This document shows positions 39,141 through 51,400 of a stretch of DNA of 64,000 nt, piece after piece. The DNA lies in assembly GCA_965153455.1 (NCBI GenBank), contig OZ234493.1, positions 1,612,001 through 1,676,000 on the forward strand. The letters are read 5' to 3'. The position numbers were made by a program, and so were the translations under genes. Source of the stretch: Sphagnum compactum (taxonomy: Eukaryota > Bryophyta > Sphagnopsida > Sphagnales). Positions within the stretch are counted from its first letter, which is position 1. Each line of letters begins with the position of its first letter. Under the pieces are notes generated by a model that saw only the letters and a list, made by a program, of their open reading frames with translations, had not been told where the DNA came from and ran no database searches.

Positions 39141-40354
39141 ATTTATATTTCAAAGAAAATTAAATTTGCCATGTGGCAATTTTCAATTGTACCATATGTC
39201 ACAATATTGAATCATCATTAACAATCATGTTGGTCAATAAAAATCAATATTTTGAAAAGAAAATAATTTTTATATCTAAAAATCTTCATAGTGCCACATG
39301 TTAGATTTTAATAGATGGTTGACAATTAATGGCATTAACATGACATCATGGGTGCAATTATAATGGAATTGCATAATAATTGAAAATGAATTGTTTTGAC
39401 TGAATTGTAATTGAATTGTAATGAATTGCATTGTATATATGATGAATTGCAACTTTACAACTCATGCAACTTGTCCATTAGCACTCACAGCATATTAATA
39501 CACTAAGTTACAAGTGTTCAGTGCAACTCAAAAATTGAATTGTAAAGCTAGTTGCAAAACACTTTTTTTTCTCATAGTGAGTGAAGGATTTCATTAGAAG
39601 ATGATATTCATAAGTTTTCATAAGTCATAACATTAGGAAGGTGCTTGTGTGTGATACTCTTGTGCAAAAAAAAAAAAAAAAAAACATGGGAAAAAGTTGT
39701 ATTTGTCCTTATGTAATGGAAAATGGTTGAAATCATATGGATTTTAACTTTTCTTTTCAGTGTGCGTTCTATTTAGAGTGTGATAAAGGAGAAAAAGTAG
39801 TTCATATCAAGTTTTTATATAGAGCCTTATTATTGTTATGTATTAGTTCTTATTTTCTTTTATAAAGTTAGAATATTATTTATTTTTTGTTATATTTTTG
39901 GAGTAGAAAGTGCATTTTGCCATAGGATAATAGTTACCACTAGAAGGTAGCAATAAAAAGGTAGAGATGAAATTTGAGGTCTACAAGTGTTGCAAATAGT
40001 AGGTAGCAACTATAAAAGGTTTGCAGATATTATAGATGGTAGGCAACAACTATCAAAGGTCTGCAAATAATTATGGGGTTTCTTTTAAGTCTACAAATGA
40101 CGATATGTGCTGAACAATATCTGTTGCATGATGGTAGTTGGTGCAGGATGATAGTTATTACAAAACAGAAGGTAGACAATAAACAAGTCTTACTTTCATG
40201 TGTTTTCATTTTTTTTCTTATTCCTTTTTTTATTTGTTAATTTTTTTCCTTGATAGTAACTAGGTTGCTAAATTCCATGGTTTAACACAGGCATGTGTCA
40301 TTATCACCATCAAAGTAGCTGCCAAGAAGGTGAGCTTCTTTACATATCCTTAGT
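39141..40354. other. Intergenic AT-rich DNA
   Basis: No gene is visible. A poly-A run of about 18 lies at 39667-39684. A loose repeat of GGTAG(C/G)AACTAT(A/C)AAAGGT(T/C)TGCA occurs at about 39990-40070. Confidence 0.4.
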
Positions 40355-41040
40355 GTGTATGTAAAAACCTTATTGGTTTTTTCCCTTATTCTTTTTTATT
40401 TTACGAATTTAAGGGCAAATGTGTCGCATGGGGTTGCCAACCAAAGCATGATTTGGGACAAAAATGGGCATAGGTTTATTTGCAAGGTTGAAGCTTGCAA
40501 TACATCTTATTTGGCAAAATATTTGTTTGTAAAACATTTGCATTAAAAGCATGATCTTTCCATAGAATTGGGGAAGCCCAAACACTCATCTATCTGATAA
40601 AAGGGGCCACGCCATCAAGACCATGCATCGATGAATGCACGGGTCCTAAGTAATCATTTTTATAAGCTTCAATGCAATAAGCAAAAAATAATTGCTCAAG
40701 CCAAGATTTGTGCTGCATGCAAGTGGGATCATTTGTAGAATGATGCATTATGAATAAAACCAACACCAAAACCTACATTGGTAAGAATCGCCTCTTCCAA
40801 GTTCCTCACTTTATTGGGCATTCCAACATGGGGTATGGGCCCATCCCCCCATGTAATGACCAAGTTAGAGAGGGATGAAAATCTTGCCAGTTTAATTCAA
40901 GCTAGCAAGATCTCCTACGCAAAGGGCCTTAAAGATGTTGGGATAGTCGAAATTGGATGAGATCTTCATCCAAAAAGGAGCGCAAAAAGGAGATTACTCT
41001 ACTTGTGAATTACCATGAATCGAAGATGATTCATGGCTAG
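40355..41040 (+). pseudogene. Decayed C2H2 zinc-finger-like coding fragment
   Basis: The frame from 40355 contains FICKVEACNTSYLAKYLFVK followed by H-L-H, a TAA stop, K-H. This is a C-x4-C-x12-H spacing with the last His beyond the stop. Further degenerate coding-like stretches follow, such as VRIASSKFLTLLGIPTWGMG and ASKISYAKGLKDVGIVEIG (40780-40960). BED/C2H2-type fingers are common in dead DNA transposons, but no transposase core was recognised. Confidence 0.35.
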
Positions 41041-41609
41041 TAAGTTCCATTACATTCAATTTTCACTTCGAATTTGCCATTGTCCTTCAAACATATGTTT
41101 TCCAAATTATATTCATTAGTTTGTGCATATGTCCATTTTAGGATTCGAAGCACCAAGGAGGCCTTCATACTGATGCAATGAAAATAGTTTTAAGCTAACC
41201 AACAATTACGCACCCCATAAAATGTTCAATTTGTACTGAATGCAATGGCACATTACTGGAATGCAAATGGATTTTCATCGAGATTTATTAATGAAAGTTC
41301 TAATGAGAGTTCAAGTGAAAATGAAGGTGAGAGCAATTAGAACATGGTCATAGATCATTTTGTGGGTTTTAGCTTGACATTTCATTTTTGGAATAATACA
41401 CGTTTTGTCCCATGTGTATGGCATCCATAAATTTTCATGCCACATTTTGTAAATTAATTTAGCCTCCATGGATATAGCCCATTGGCATACAAAATGAATG
41501 TATGCAAAGATATCTATAACTTGTAAAAAGTTTGAATTTTCTTTGTACAAAAACAAGGTTACAAATACCCACATGTAATGTATGTGCATCTTGCATTGAG
41601 CAAACAATT

Positions 41610-42965
41610 GATTGGATGCATTGCTAGTATATGAAGGTATTGCAATTGTAGTCTAAACGTTTGTGCAAGTTCCATTAAAGCCTAAAGGCATGCTTTTGTG
41701 CAATACCCTCATTGTAAAATCAATCCCCTATTTCATAGTTAGAACTTTGAAATTGTTTAAATATGCATGATGAAGGTATTGCATAGGCTCTAATTTTTTT
41801 TTGGTCCATGCAATACCCTAACCCCTAAACCTAACCCTAATACACCCATGATGGTATTGCATAACCCCAATAGGATTAGGGTAGACCAAATGAGGGTATT
41901 GCAATTAGACTAGATTTCTTTACTTTCATTTTATGTGAGGTCACAATTGAAATATTGGTTTAACACCCATAGTAAAATATTGCATACAAAGTCAACATAA
42001 GTTATTTCCATTATGTCCTTAAGGTATTGCATTGTTAATTACATAAGATGAAATAAATTAAACCTGGCCTAAGGATATTGCAAAAAACAAAATGATCTAG
42101 AGGATTTGCATTACCTTAATGAAGGTAATGCACATGTGGATATGGTTGAATATGATATTTGTATTTTGTCCTTAGAGTATTGCACTGTTTTGTTAGATGA
42201 AATGAAATAGAATGAAGTAGATAAAATAAAATAATTATACAACTAGGCCTAAAGGTATTACAAAACAATAAGTTATTTCCAATATGTTCTTAGGCATCAC
42301 ATTACATGTGCAATTAAATGAAATGAAATATAACCTAGGCATGGGTGTATTGCATAACACCAAAATAATCTAATAAATTTGCATTACCTTAATGGGGGTA
42401 ATGCATGTGTGAATTGGGGTGGATAAGTTATTTCAATATTTTATTAAGGTATTGCATTTTTGAATCAAATGAGGTGAAATATATTATCATGGGCATGAAG
42501 GTATTGCACAATCTAGTGCATTTGCATTACCTTGATGAGGGTAATGCATGTGTGAATTGGGTTGAATATTATATTGTCAATGTGTCCATAGGGTATTGCA
42601 TGGATAAAATAGATGAGAGAAAATAGTTATAACTAGGCCTAACGGTATTGCAAAACAATAAAATGATCCAGTGCATTTGCATTATCTTGATGAAGGTAAT
42701 GCATATGGAAATTAAGTTCAATATGTTATTTTCAATGTGTCCTTGGGGTATTGCATTATTGAATTAGTTGAAATAAAAGTAATTAAATAGGACTGAGGGT
42801 ATTGCAATACCTATTAAAATGTGTTGTGTTCATGCATTAGTTGATGAGGGTATTGAAAAAAGAAATTAGGTTAAATATGATATCGTCCTTTTGCCCTAGG
42901 GATATTGCATTTTAGTAAAATCATCCAATGGGTGTGCATTGCCCTTATGAAGGCAATGTGATGAT

Positions 42966-43004
<39 letters not shown>

Positions 43005-43095
43005 CAAGTTGTGCAAAGGGTATTGTAGAAGTTTGAACTCTAATAATTGTGAGGAAGTTCAATGAACGTATCGCAAAAACAATTATATCAGTGGA
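41610..43095. repeat. Satellite-like array built on GGTATTGCA with hairpin motifs
   Basis: GGTATTGCA-type words recur every 40-160 bp. From about 42100 they form recognisable ~140-155-bp units: AACTAGGCCTAA(A/C)GGTATTGCAAAACAATAAAATGATC, a TTTGCATTACC...GGTAATGCA hairpin, GAATTGGGTTGAATAT, and a GTCC..GGGTATTGCAT block. Hairpins of 26 nt start at 42107, 42380, 42523 and 42678; the first has a perfect 11-bp stem. A (TA)n tract lies at about 42969-43001. Confidence 0.7.
41818..41842. repeat. Telomere-like CCCTAA words
   Basis: CCCTAACCCCTAAACCTAAC followed by CCTAA contains imperfect copies of the plant telomere unit CCCTAAA. It is too short and degenerate for a telomere. Confidence 0.5.
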
Positions 43096-43359
43096 TTGAT
43101 GCGGCTTGAATAAAGATACGCAATTCATTTGTAATATCTTCATATGGGTGTTGCCAAATAATTTAATTGTTGAGTTTTATAGGGCTACAAAGAATAAATC
43201 TAATTTAATTGCAACATCTTTATTTAGGTCATTGCAACATTGTTTTTGACTATCATGGAGATGCAGGGTTTGGTAGGTAGGTTGGAAAGGTGGCAAAACA
43301 ACTTGCATGTTATATTCCAATACCTTAATTGTCTTGCATCATCACTGCCTTGGTGGAGA

Positions 43360-43562
43360 TTTAGTATGTAGGTATGTAAGAAGGTAGGTTGATGGGTAGG
43401 TAGGCAAATGAGTGGGTAGGTAGGTAGTTGGGTGGGCAAGTAGGTAGGTAGGTAGGTAGGTAGGGGAGCAGGAGGAGGCCAAGGTGCATAGTCAGGTAGT
43501 CTAAATGTAGATAGGTAGGTGAGATTGGTAGGTAGTCTAAATGTAGGTAGGTACATGAGACC
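43360..43562. repeat. (GTAG)n minisatellite
   Basis: AGGTAGGTAGGTAGGTAGGT and variants (GGGTGGGCAAG, GATTGGTAGGTAG) cover this stretch. The minus-strand open frame with many Tyr-Leu-Pro-Thr units is a by-product of the repeat. Confidence 0.85.
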
Positions 43563-46500
43563 TAGGTGAGCATGGGGGTTGAGGGAAAAAAAAGTTCCCC
43601 AACAAAAAACCCAACTTGGGTTGAAGAAAGGAGAAAAAGGGTCAACCTAAGTTGGCCACCTTAGTTAGCTGACGGACAGTTAGGGATGAAAAAGGTGCAC
43701 CCATCAATGCCCATACATCCACATTGGTGCACTGGTGGGTGCTAGTTCACTCTACCCAAAAAGGGGAAAAACTACTAAAGACTTGAGCACTATGAAGTGT
43801 TTGGGTGCAAAGTGCAGGCCCAAAGTGCAGATTGCGGAGACTCAATTGTAGGATAACCTTGGAGTAGTGGCCTTTCCCAAAGTAAGGGCGAGTGTCGTGT
43901 GGTTATTTGAATTTTCAAAAAACCACCCATTTTGGTTTTAAATATGTTTCAAAATGACGGAATCACCAGTTTGGGCTCTTTGAAAAAATCAGAATCAAAG
44001 AGCCGTTGGTCCCATTCATCTCAAAAGCCTTGTAAGAAGCTCTACAATTTTCATGAAAAAACCATGTTATTTTTTTGGAACCTCTTCGATTATGAATCCT
44101 AAGATCTCCTTGATAACCATTGGGGGCCTTATTTCTAATAGCTCCCCAACACTAGTAAGGGCCCCTTGAGGCCACAATCAAGGGAGGGACCCACATTGGG
44201 AACACCCCTTACTTGAGCCACATAATAACTTTATAGAATTGTTTTTTCTTTCTTTTTCCATGATACCCAATGCATAAAAAAGAAAAAACCAGGTGTCTCA
44301 AAAATGACACACTTACTAAAATAAATGCCATGCATTTTGAGGATTCAATAGTACTCCAAATAGCTTGCACTCCCTTAGCACAAAAAACATTTACTAGGTT
44401 ATTACTAATGTTGGCAAGTTCCCTAGTTTGAAGTGTTAAACCCAAGGGTTTAGGTTTAGGTTATTGTGACTCATATTCAACCCAATGCCCTTTTGGTGGA
44501 ACTAGAAAAAGATTGGAGTACCAAATTAAACATTGTGTTAGAATTAGAATTGGAACTTGGAGAATAAATTTTTAAAAATATGTTCAAGTTATTCACATGA
44601 GTAGATTTTTATTAAAAATTTAAAGGTTCATAAATAGGCTGAACTTTATAAGTAGGTGATTGGTTTTACAATTTTATTGTAAAACTTGATACCTTCATAA
44701 ATTTCAGTTTTAACTTGTTGGGAAACTTCCTACATATATTTTTTTCAGCCTTGGGGAGTGTTAGTGTGCACATGGGTGCAAACAACATAAAAGGAATGAC
44801 ATTGTTTGCTTGGGTGACTACTTAAAAAATTGTGAAATTGCTTGTAAAGAGGATATGGCAAATTATCATTGGTTACAAAAGGTGATGAATTAAAATTCCA
44901 TGATTTTTGTAGTGGTGAAAGATATTCAAATTTTTTTTCATGAAATATTATACTAATATGTAAAGGTGTGGATAAATATTATAAATGATTATCTCATTTT
45001 GAAAGCATTTCAAGCCTTTTAAAAGTTTAAAAATAATGAAAACATTAGTCACAATGTTTATTGAATGTTTTTTACTATTGTATATATATGAGATTCAATT
45101 CAAATTGTTCAACATGTCTCCATAACATCTTTAAAACATTATTATGTAAAATTATTAAAATGTTAAGAGGCAAGTTCTCCAAGGTAGGTGAAAACCAAAG
45201 ACAAAAGCACAAAGTATGCAAAACAAAAATGCAAGTGGAATTTTACTTTAATATTGTATGAAATCATGAATATGAAATGAAATGAACAAGGCAAGATTGT
45301 ATTTCAAATTGGTGTTAAACATACTAAAAATAATGGGGATGTTTTTTATAATTATATCCCTTTCGGAAATTAATTCGAAGAAAATTTATGCCTGCCACTT
45401 GAAGAACCTTTTTTGAAAACCTTCATAACTATAAATGAACCATAAATGAATTGAACTATGATGAACTAAAATTGAACATGCAAGTGGACCCTATTTTTGC
45501 ATTTGGATAATTTAACAAAACAAAATTTTAATTTCAAAATTGAAATCGAAGCTTCTTCCAAAAAGGAAGAATTGTCCAACACTGGATGTTATGTTATTAG
45601 AGTTGGGTGATTTTTTATTTTTTAGAAATAATTGTTGATTTGTGGTATTTGAAATTTAAAATTTTGAATAAATCAACCAAGTTCAAGTATTTCATTTGTT
45701 ACACATTATAAAAATCAATTGGGTATGAGTAGCTTTGGAAGGTCATTTTTATGCTAGTTTTTGGGAAAAAAACCAGTTGGATAAATGAGGTGGTTTTTGG
45801 CAAAGAACCTTTAATCAACTATGTTTTGCTAGTTAAACAAATCCATAAGTGGCTATTTAAAATTTGCATTGCACATTAAGGACTTGCAAGAACCCAAAGC
45901 TTCATTACAACCATTATTATACCTTTCTTTCAACGAACTTCTTAGGAACAACTCACATTGAAAACCCAAACATGTTAGATTACTTCAAATGTCCACGGTA
46001 GAGGGGATAATACAATCTACCAATGTTTAAATTCACATTGAAAAGACATAAATTTGATATTAGTTCAAATGTCTTAAGGATTACAAATGCTTGTAAAAAA
46101 AAGAGTACATTACAACCAAGATGGAATGAAAGAACATCACAAAGATCCATTCATAATGATATTACTACTGTAATCTGCCAATCACATAAGGACACCACAC
46201 AAGTCATTAACATGTGGTTTGGCTTGCGCATTTACACTAACATCTAGAGTTGAAAACTCCATAAGACTGGCAACACTAAATCATCACAAAAGTGATTGCA
46301 ATGAATCAATGACTACATACAAAAAATGGAAATACATAAAAAGTAGCAATAAATAACAAGGGATTGAAGGAAAAAAAGGTGAGAAGGCTAGCCCAATTGG
46401 AGAATGATGAAATGAAAATTCCGTTGGCAACTAGTTAAAAACCATTGACAATGGAAGCTATTCATTAACAACTAAATAGGAAAACGACCTATGATAGTTG

Positions 46501-47594
46501 CATAAAACACCTTGAGATTGGTGATAGAACAAATTATAAGTCACAAAAAATGAACCAAAGCTTTAAAAGCGATTTGATGAAAAAGAACAAAATAACTTTA
46601 TTAATGAAAACTTTCTCACCTTTGTTTAGGTTGAATTTAATTACACTCTCCAATACTTGAATAAAGGGCAAGAAAAAATTGTTGACATAGAAAATCTTCA
46701 TGTGAAGTGTTCCAAGGTCACATTCATAAGAAATTCAAGGAAAAAAGGTGTGATGATGTAGTTGTTATTGATTGTTGACTTTCATTTTCTCTATTGTGTT
46801 CAAATTCAAAAAGATAAAAAAGACCTAGACCTTGGACAAAAAATTGATGGTTCTAAAAAATGTACTAGATCAATTTTCAAGCCAAAAATGTTGGCCAATT
46901 TTTGGTGATGGGGTGGAGGTGCACCTCAATATAAGTATTAAATTTTTTCTTGAAGTCTAGGTCAAAGCAAAGGCTAAGTATTATGAATTGGGGTTCGCCA
47001 AGATGGGGCCAAAGACATTTCTTTCATAAACTAACCTCTACTTATTACATACCTATAGAATAAGTTAGAAAATTGGCAAGGCCATAATCAAAGAACCAAG
47101 TTCAACATTAGTCCAAACCAATATTGTTTAGTTCTTGAATTCAAAAGGAACATGTAATCCTAGTTTTAATTTTTTTTTGTTTTTGATACACATAGTTGCA
47201 TAGGTGACCACAGCAATTGCAACCATGATGGCTGCCATATGTTTTGTATAGGTTGTTGTGGTATTCCATATATGTACATATTGTACACATACACGTAGAC
47301 CATTTGGATTGCACATCAAAATACATTAATTTTTTTAAAAGTTAAAATTACATGTAAAATTCCATATGCCACCCATGGGTTCTTTAAAGGTGATCGATCA
47401 TGATATATTGCAGCTACAATTTGAGTACAAGAAATAGCTCTATGCATAATGGAAGATCCGGTCTAGTCTTGAGACCAATTTTTTAGATTTCTAAAACTTT
47501 TATTTTTGGTCATTTTCACAAAGAATTTAAAACCAGTTCAATTAAAAACAAGTTTTGGTTCCATTTCCATGACACATAATTAAACCCAAAGAAT
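43563..47594. other. Intergenic AT-rich DNA
   Basis: I see no supported gene in these 4 kb. AAAAACCCAACTTGGGTTG with a nearby GGTTGAGGG is a small local inverted repeat at about 43575-43625. Short open frames have no recognisable motifs. Confidence 0.4.
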
Positions 47595-47597
47595 AAA

Positions 47598-48478
47598 GGT
47601 CACTTTAGACAAGCATCCAAGGAGTAGGGTCCAATGAAATTGAACATTCCTACTAGTCAAAAGCTTTAAATTGGTACCAATGGTTTTAGACAAAAGTCCA
47701 GGACCAAGACAAATCAAATTGTGATTTAACTTACATGGCATCATTTTGGAGGGAAAACCAATTGGTCTAGACCCAAAAAAAAAGGTTTAAAGAGAGCTCA
47801 TGGTTTGGAGAACCAAAATGTAAGCTAGGGTCCAAGGCTATTCATTTCTTTGTTTATGGTTATTTTTCATTGTTTTCTTTTACCCTTGTTCCTCAAATTT
47901 TAGAGAAATGAAAGAGATGCTATGGATTGAAAACATTGTTGAGAGCACACAAGCTCCCCCATTTTTGACCAATTTTAAAATTGGCATGACTACTTTTGTG
48001 GATCCTCACAAGGTGGTTGTTAGGAATGTATTCTCAACTTTTCCAAATGCACGAAATGGAGTTGAATTAGAAGGTGGGGTAGAAAATGAAAGTGAATTTG
48101 GATTTACAAAAGATCCTTAAAGAAATCACTAAGGAAAAAGGTGTTTATGATGAAATACTTAAATGAAGAAGGTTAAAAAGCTAGAAAAAAATATCCATTG
48201 TGTAGTAGGAATAAGAAAAGAATATAAATAGAAAATAAAAAGAACCATGAAAAAGGAAAAAAAAGGAAAGAAAAGACCAAAGGTAACATAATCCTCTCAC
48301 ATATAAATCACACATTTTTTATATTGGATCTTCAAGTGGATCCTAAACTTTTAGACACACTCATTGTACCATAGGAGAAAATGGTTTTTTAATGTGAAGA
48401 AGGGTCCAATTCAAGGTTCAATTTGCTTCAAATTGGTCCCTTGGGATTTTGGTCTTTGGACCCTTGTCTAAAGTGGCC
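47598..48478. mobile_element. PIF/Harbinger-like TIR element, copy 2 (inverted)
   Basis: The left end GGTCACTTTAGACAAG and the right end CTTGTCTAAAGTGGCC are inverted repeats. The 881-bp body matches 16064 to about 17050 in reverse orientation, for example AAAACCAATTGGTCTAGACC here against GGTCTGGACCAATTGGTTTT there. The right flank is TTA; the left flank is AAA, so a TTA target duplication would have decayed on that side. A short open frame shared with copy 1 lies at 47908-48120. Confidence 0.65.
47908..48120 (+). CDS. Small conserved ORF inside the TIR element (unknown)
   Basis: This 70-codon frame encodes MTTFVDPHKVVVRNVFSTF, NGVELEGGVEN and FGFTKDP. It is the counterpart of the 16505-16690 minus-strand frame. 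There is no known domain. Both copies keep the frame open despite base changes. The N-terminal part (MKEMLWIENIVEST) is not present as a start in copy 1, so the start is uncertain. Confidence 0.35.
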   Translation: MKEMLWIENIVESTQAPPFLTNFKIGMTTFVDPHKVVVRNVFSTFPNARNGVELEGGVENESEFGFTKDP

Positions 48479-48481
48479 TTA

Positions 48482-51400
48482 AGTGTGTAATTAGTTTTTT
48501 CAAATAATGCACACACTTTGAGATAAAGAAATATTATTTATTATGTAAAACTAATCAAATAAAATAACTTGTTTAAAATGTAGGGTCAAGTTTATACTTT
48601 TTCCAATGAAAGTGAACCTAAAAAACTTGAACCTTTTAATAATTTAAATGGGGTAACACCTTTGGTTCATGTTCTAATTCAATTTAGAAAATAGGTAAAT
48701 TCTCTGGTTAGGTTCCAATGGTAGTTCCAAGGAAACTTGGAACTTTTGATCTAGAAACACTAGAACCTAACTTTATAACTTGATTTGAACCTATTGAAAT
48801 TCAAAAATCTACCAACATTGGTACAAACCAATGTTGTTTGATTCTTGATTTTGAAAACAAACTTTGATTCCAATTTTTGATATTTTTAATAGAACCTTCA
48901 ATGTCAGTTTGAGGATGGTATTTTAGATTTACAAAACTGTTAGTTTAAAAAATTTCCCAAGAATTTGGAATTGAGTTCAAAAGAATTGATTCAATTCCAT
49001 TTACATTGTACCAAACAAAAATAATAACCTACATACATATGAACCCACTCAAGAGGAGTGATATATTAATCTAAGAAAACAATGGGGAGGTATGCAATAA
49101 TTTTTTTTTTAATTGACAATCAATGAAATAAGGCATCAAACCCATTTGGAAGGAAGGTAGCTTATTTTTTTGACAAAGAGAGAGGAATGTTTTTTAAAGA
49201 AGCTTTGGTGCTTTTTACCTTCAAAGAACTTCAACTTATTTTACAAGCACAATAGCCCCAGTTCAAGTTTCAATTTCAATTTTCGAAAAAGACAGCTCCA
49301 AGGTCTAGATTCAAATTCAATTTGTTCAAAATTTTAAACCTTTGGTCCAAATATCTAAACACTTAACCTTGAACTTGCAAATAAGTTGAACTTGCCAACA
49401 TTGATCCAAACAACTAAAGCCATTATCAACTTATAATAATTGAAGGTTGTACTACATCCAACCTTTAGGTGAATTAACATTCAAGTTGGTACATGATAAA
49501 AATCTCAAAATCCATTTAAAATATTTTTAAAAACTACAAATATCACTTAGTAAAGCTAAATTTGGTCTTTGGGTTTAAATCTAACATTTTTTGGGATTAA
49601 TAATAGGATGTATAACCACTAAGAGGCTTCATGGGTTGGTTCACCTTAGTTGACATGCCATTAAGAAGTGTTTTAAATAGGAGTGGGTTTCATATTGGGA
49701 CCACCTAAATGAGGCATTAAGGTGATATGGGTGTTAGGCCAAAAATGGTTTTGCGAGGTTCAACTTCTTTAGGAGTTGGGTGACATATGAACTTAAGGGT
49801 CTTAATGAGCTAAGGTGGGAGTTCGAGCTTTTGTTGATCAAGAGGACAAGTGAGAGTTATCTTTGGGATTATAATGCAACGCATTATCCTTTTAAAACCC
49901 TCAACAAACGATTAAGTGTTGTTTTGGGTTGACCAAAGGGGATTGGCCCATTGAAACACCTTAAACGATTGCGAGTTGTCCCCTTTAAGTTTCAAGGCCA
50001 CCAAAGGAGGGTTGACCCTCGCACAACTTGGTGTTCTCGCAGTTGAAGTCCTTGTTGGACCAACTTTGGGAATTGATTTTATAAGGCCCCTAAACAACTT
50101 GGGGTTGACCCGGTTCTAAAGCCATTTGGGCAAGTTCTGGGAGTTGGTCTCATGGTTGGCTCCAAGTTAAACTAGGATTTAGTTTCGATAGCAAAGTCTA
50201 GCAAGTTTAAGTAGAGAGTTTAAGTTCATCCTAAGCAGTTGGGACTTTGGGATTGACCAAGTGTGTCATGGGATGCGCAAATAACTAAGAGTTAAATGAA
50301 GCGATGTGAGAGAAACTTGACATGGTGCGTGAAACGCAAGGTGACAAGCGATAAAGGGCATGTCACTGGCCGTCCTCCATCCAAACTTCATGTTTCTTTT
50401 ACAAGCGAATTTTTGCCAAATTTCGACTTGGAAAATATGATTTCAACTCGTATACAAAAGGATTTGTCATGGAAAAAGTGACCCAAATTTGCCAGATTTC
50501 GAAGAAAGAAAATTTTCAAACCAAGAGAGTTTTATAATAAGTTCCAGTAGGTACCCAAAAATATAGAAGGAATCTGGGCTTTTTCTGCTTTCATATTTAG
50601 TATGAAGCCAAATCTGGCTAAAGCCTCTTATGGATGATTGCCACTTGAGCTACATCACAAAATTGAGGGAAAAAAAAACCCTTGCGCGCCAGCGCTTCAT
50701 GATATATTTGAGCAAAGGGCGCTCCGACAGAAGATCATGCATCAAATCTAATTGGCTACGCTACTGGGCTCCGAGATTCGCGCAAAACAAATAATAGATT
50801 GCACCAAATTTGATCAAATAAAATACATTGCAAACTTTCGTCCTTTTTTGGCAGAGATTCGCACACTATTTTTGTATACCCACTAAGCTAGTATGGGACC
50901 TTGCTCCGTTTGTTTGTTTTTTTCTCTTCAGCTACCACTAACTTGACTCCTACAAGATTCAGCAACAACCAGCTGGAGTGAGTCTACAAGGGAAATGTAA
51001 TATCTCCTTCACCAGTCGATGTGATCATTGGGTGGAGTTCAAATGCTGCTTTCTTGCAGGAGTTGCAGCTGCTTTCAATCCAAGCTACTTACTGACTGAC
51101 TGTCGATCAACGCAGGCCGACGACCTCTCGCGGCAGCTGGGGGGCACGAATTTGAGTATGAAGACCCGTCCGTGTAGTTCTTGATATTCTCATGATAAAT
51201 ACGCGGTGGTTTGTTTTGTAATCAAACGCGACTAAGGAATCCAACATACGGCAGCACGGTGGCTCACACGTACAACAGGTAAAGCATCAAAACCAGTGTC
51301 AGATTCTCTACTACTTGCTCTAATCACTTGCTTCTTTCCCCCCCCCCCCCTCGCCATTTTGTGTTCCTTTTCAGTAGCAGCAGCTTTGATTTCATGTGAG

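Noticed and set aside
42100-43000. Regularly spaced palindromic units could suggest a CRISPR array.
   Set aside because: The context is a plant nuclear repeat region, units and spacers are both diverged copies of one satellite, and no cas genes are present.
43224-43556. A 110-codon minus-strand frame of Tyr-Leu-Pro-Thr repeats.
   Set aside because: It is a direct translation of the TAGG microsatellite with no evidence of being expressed.
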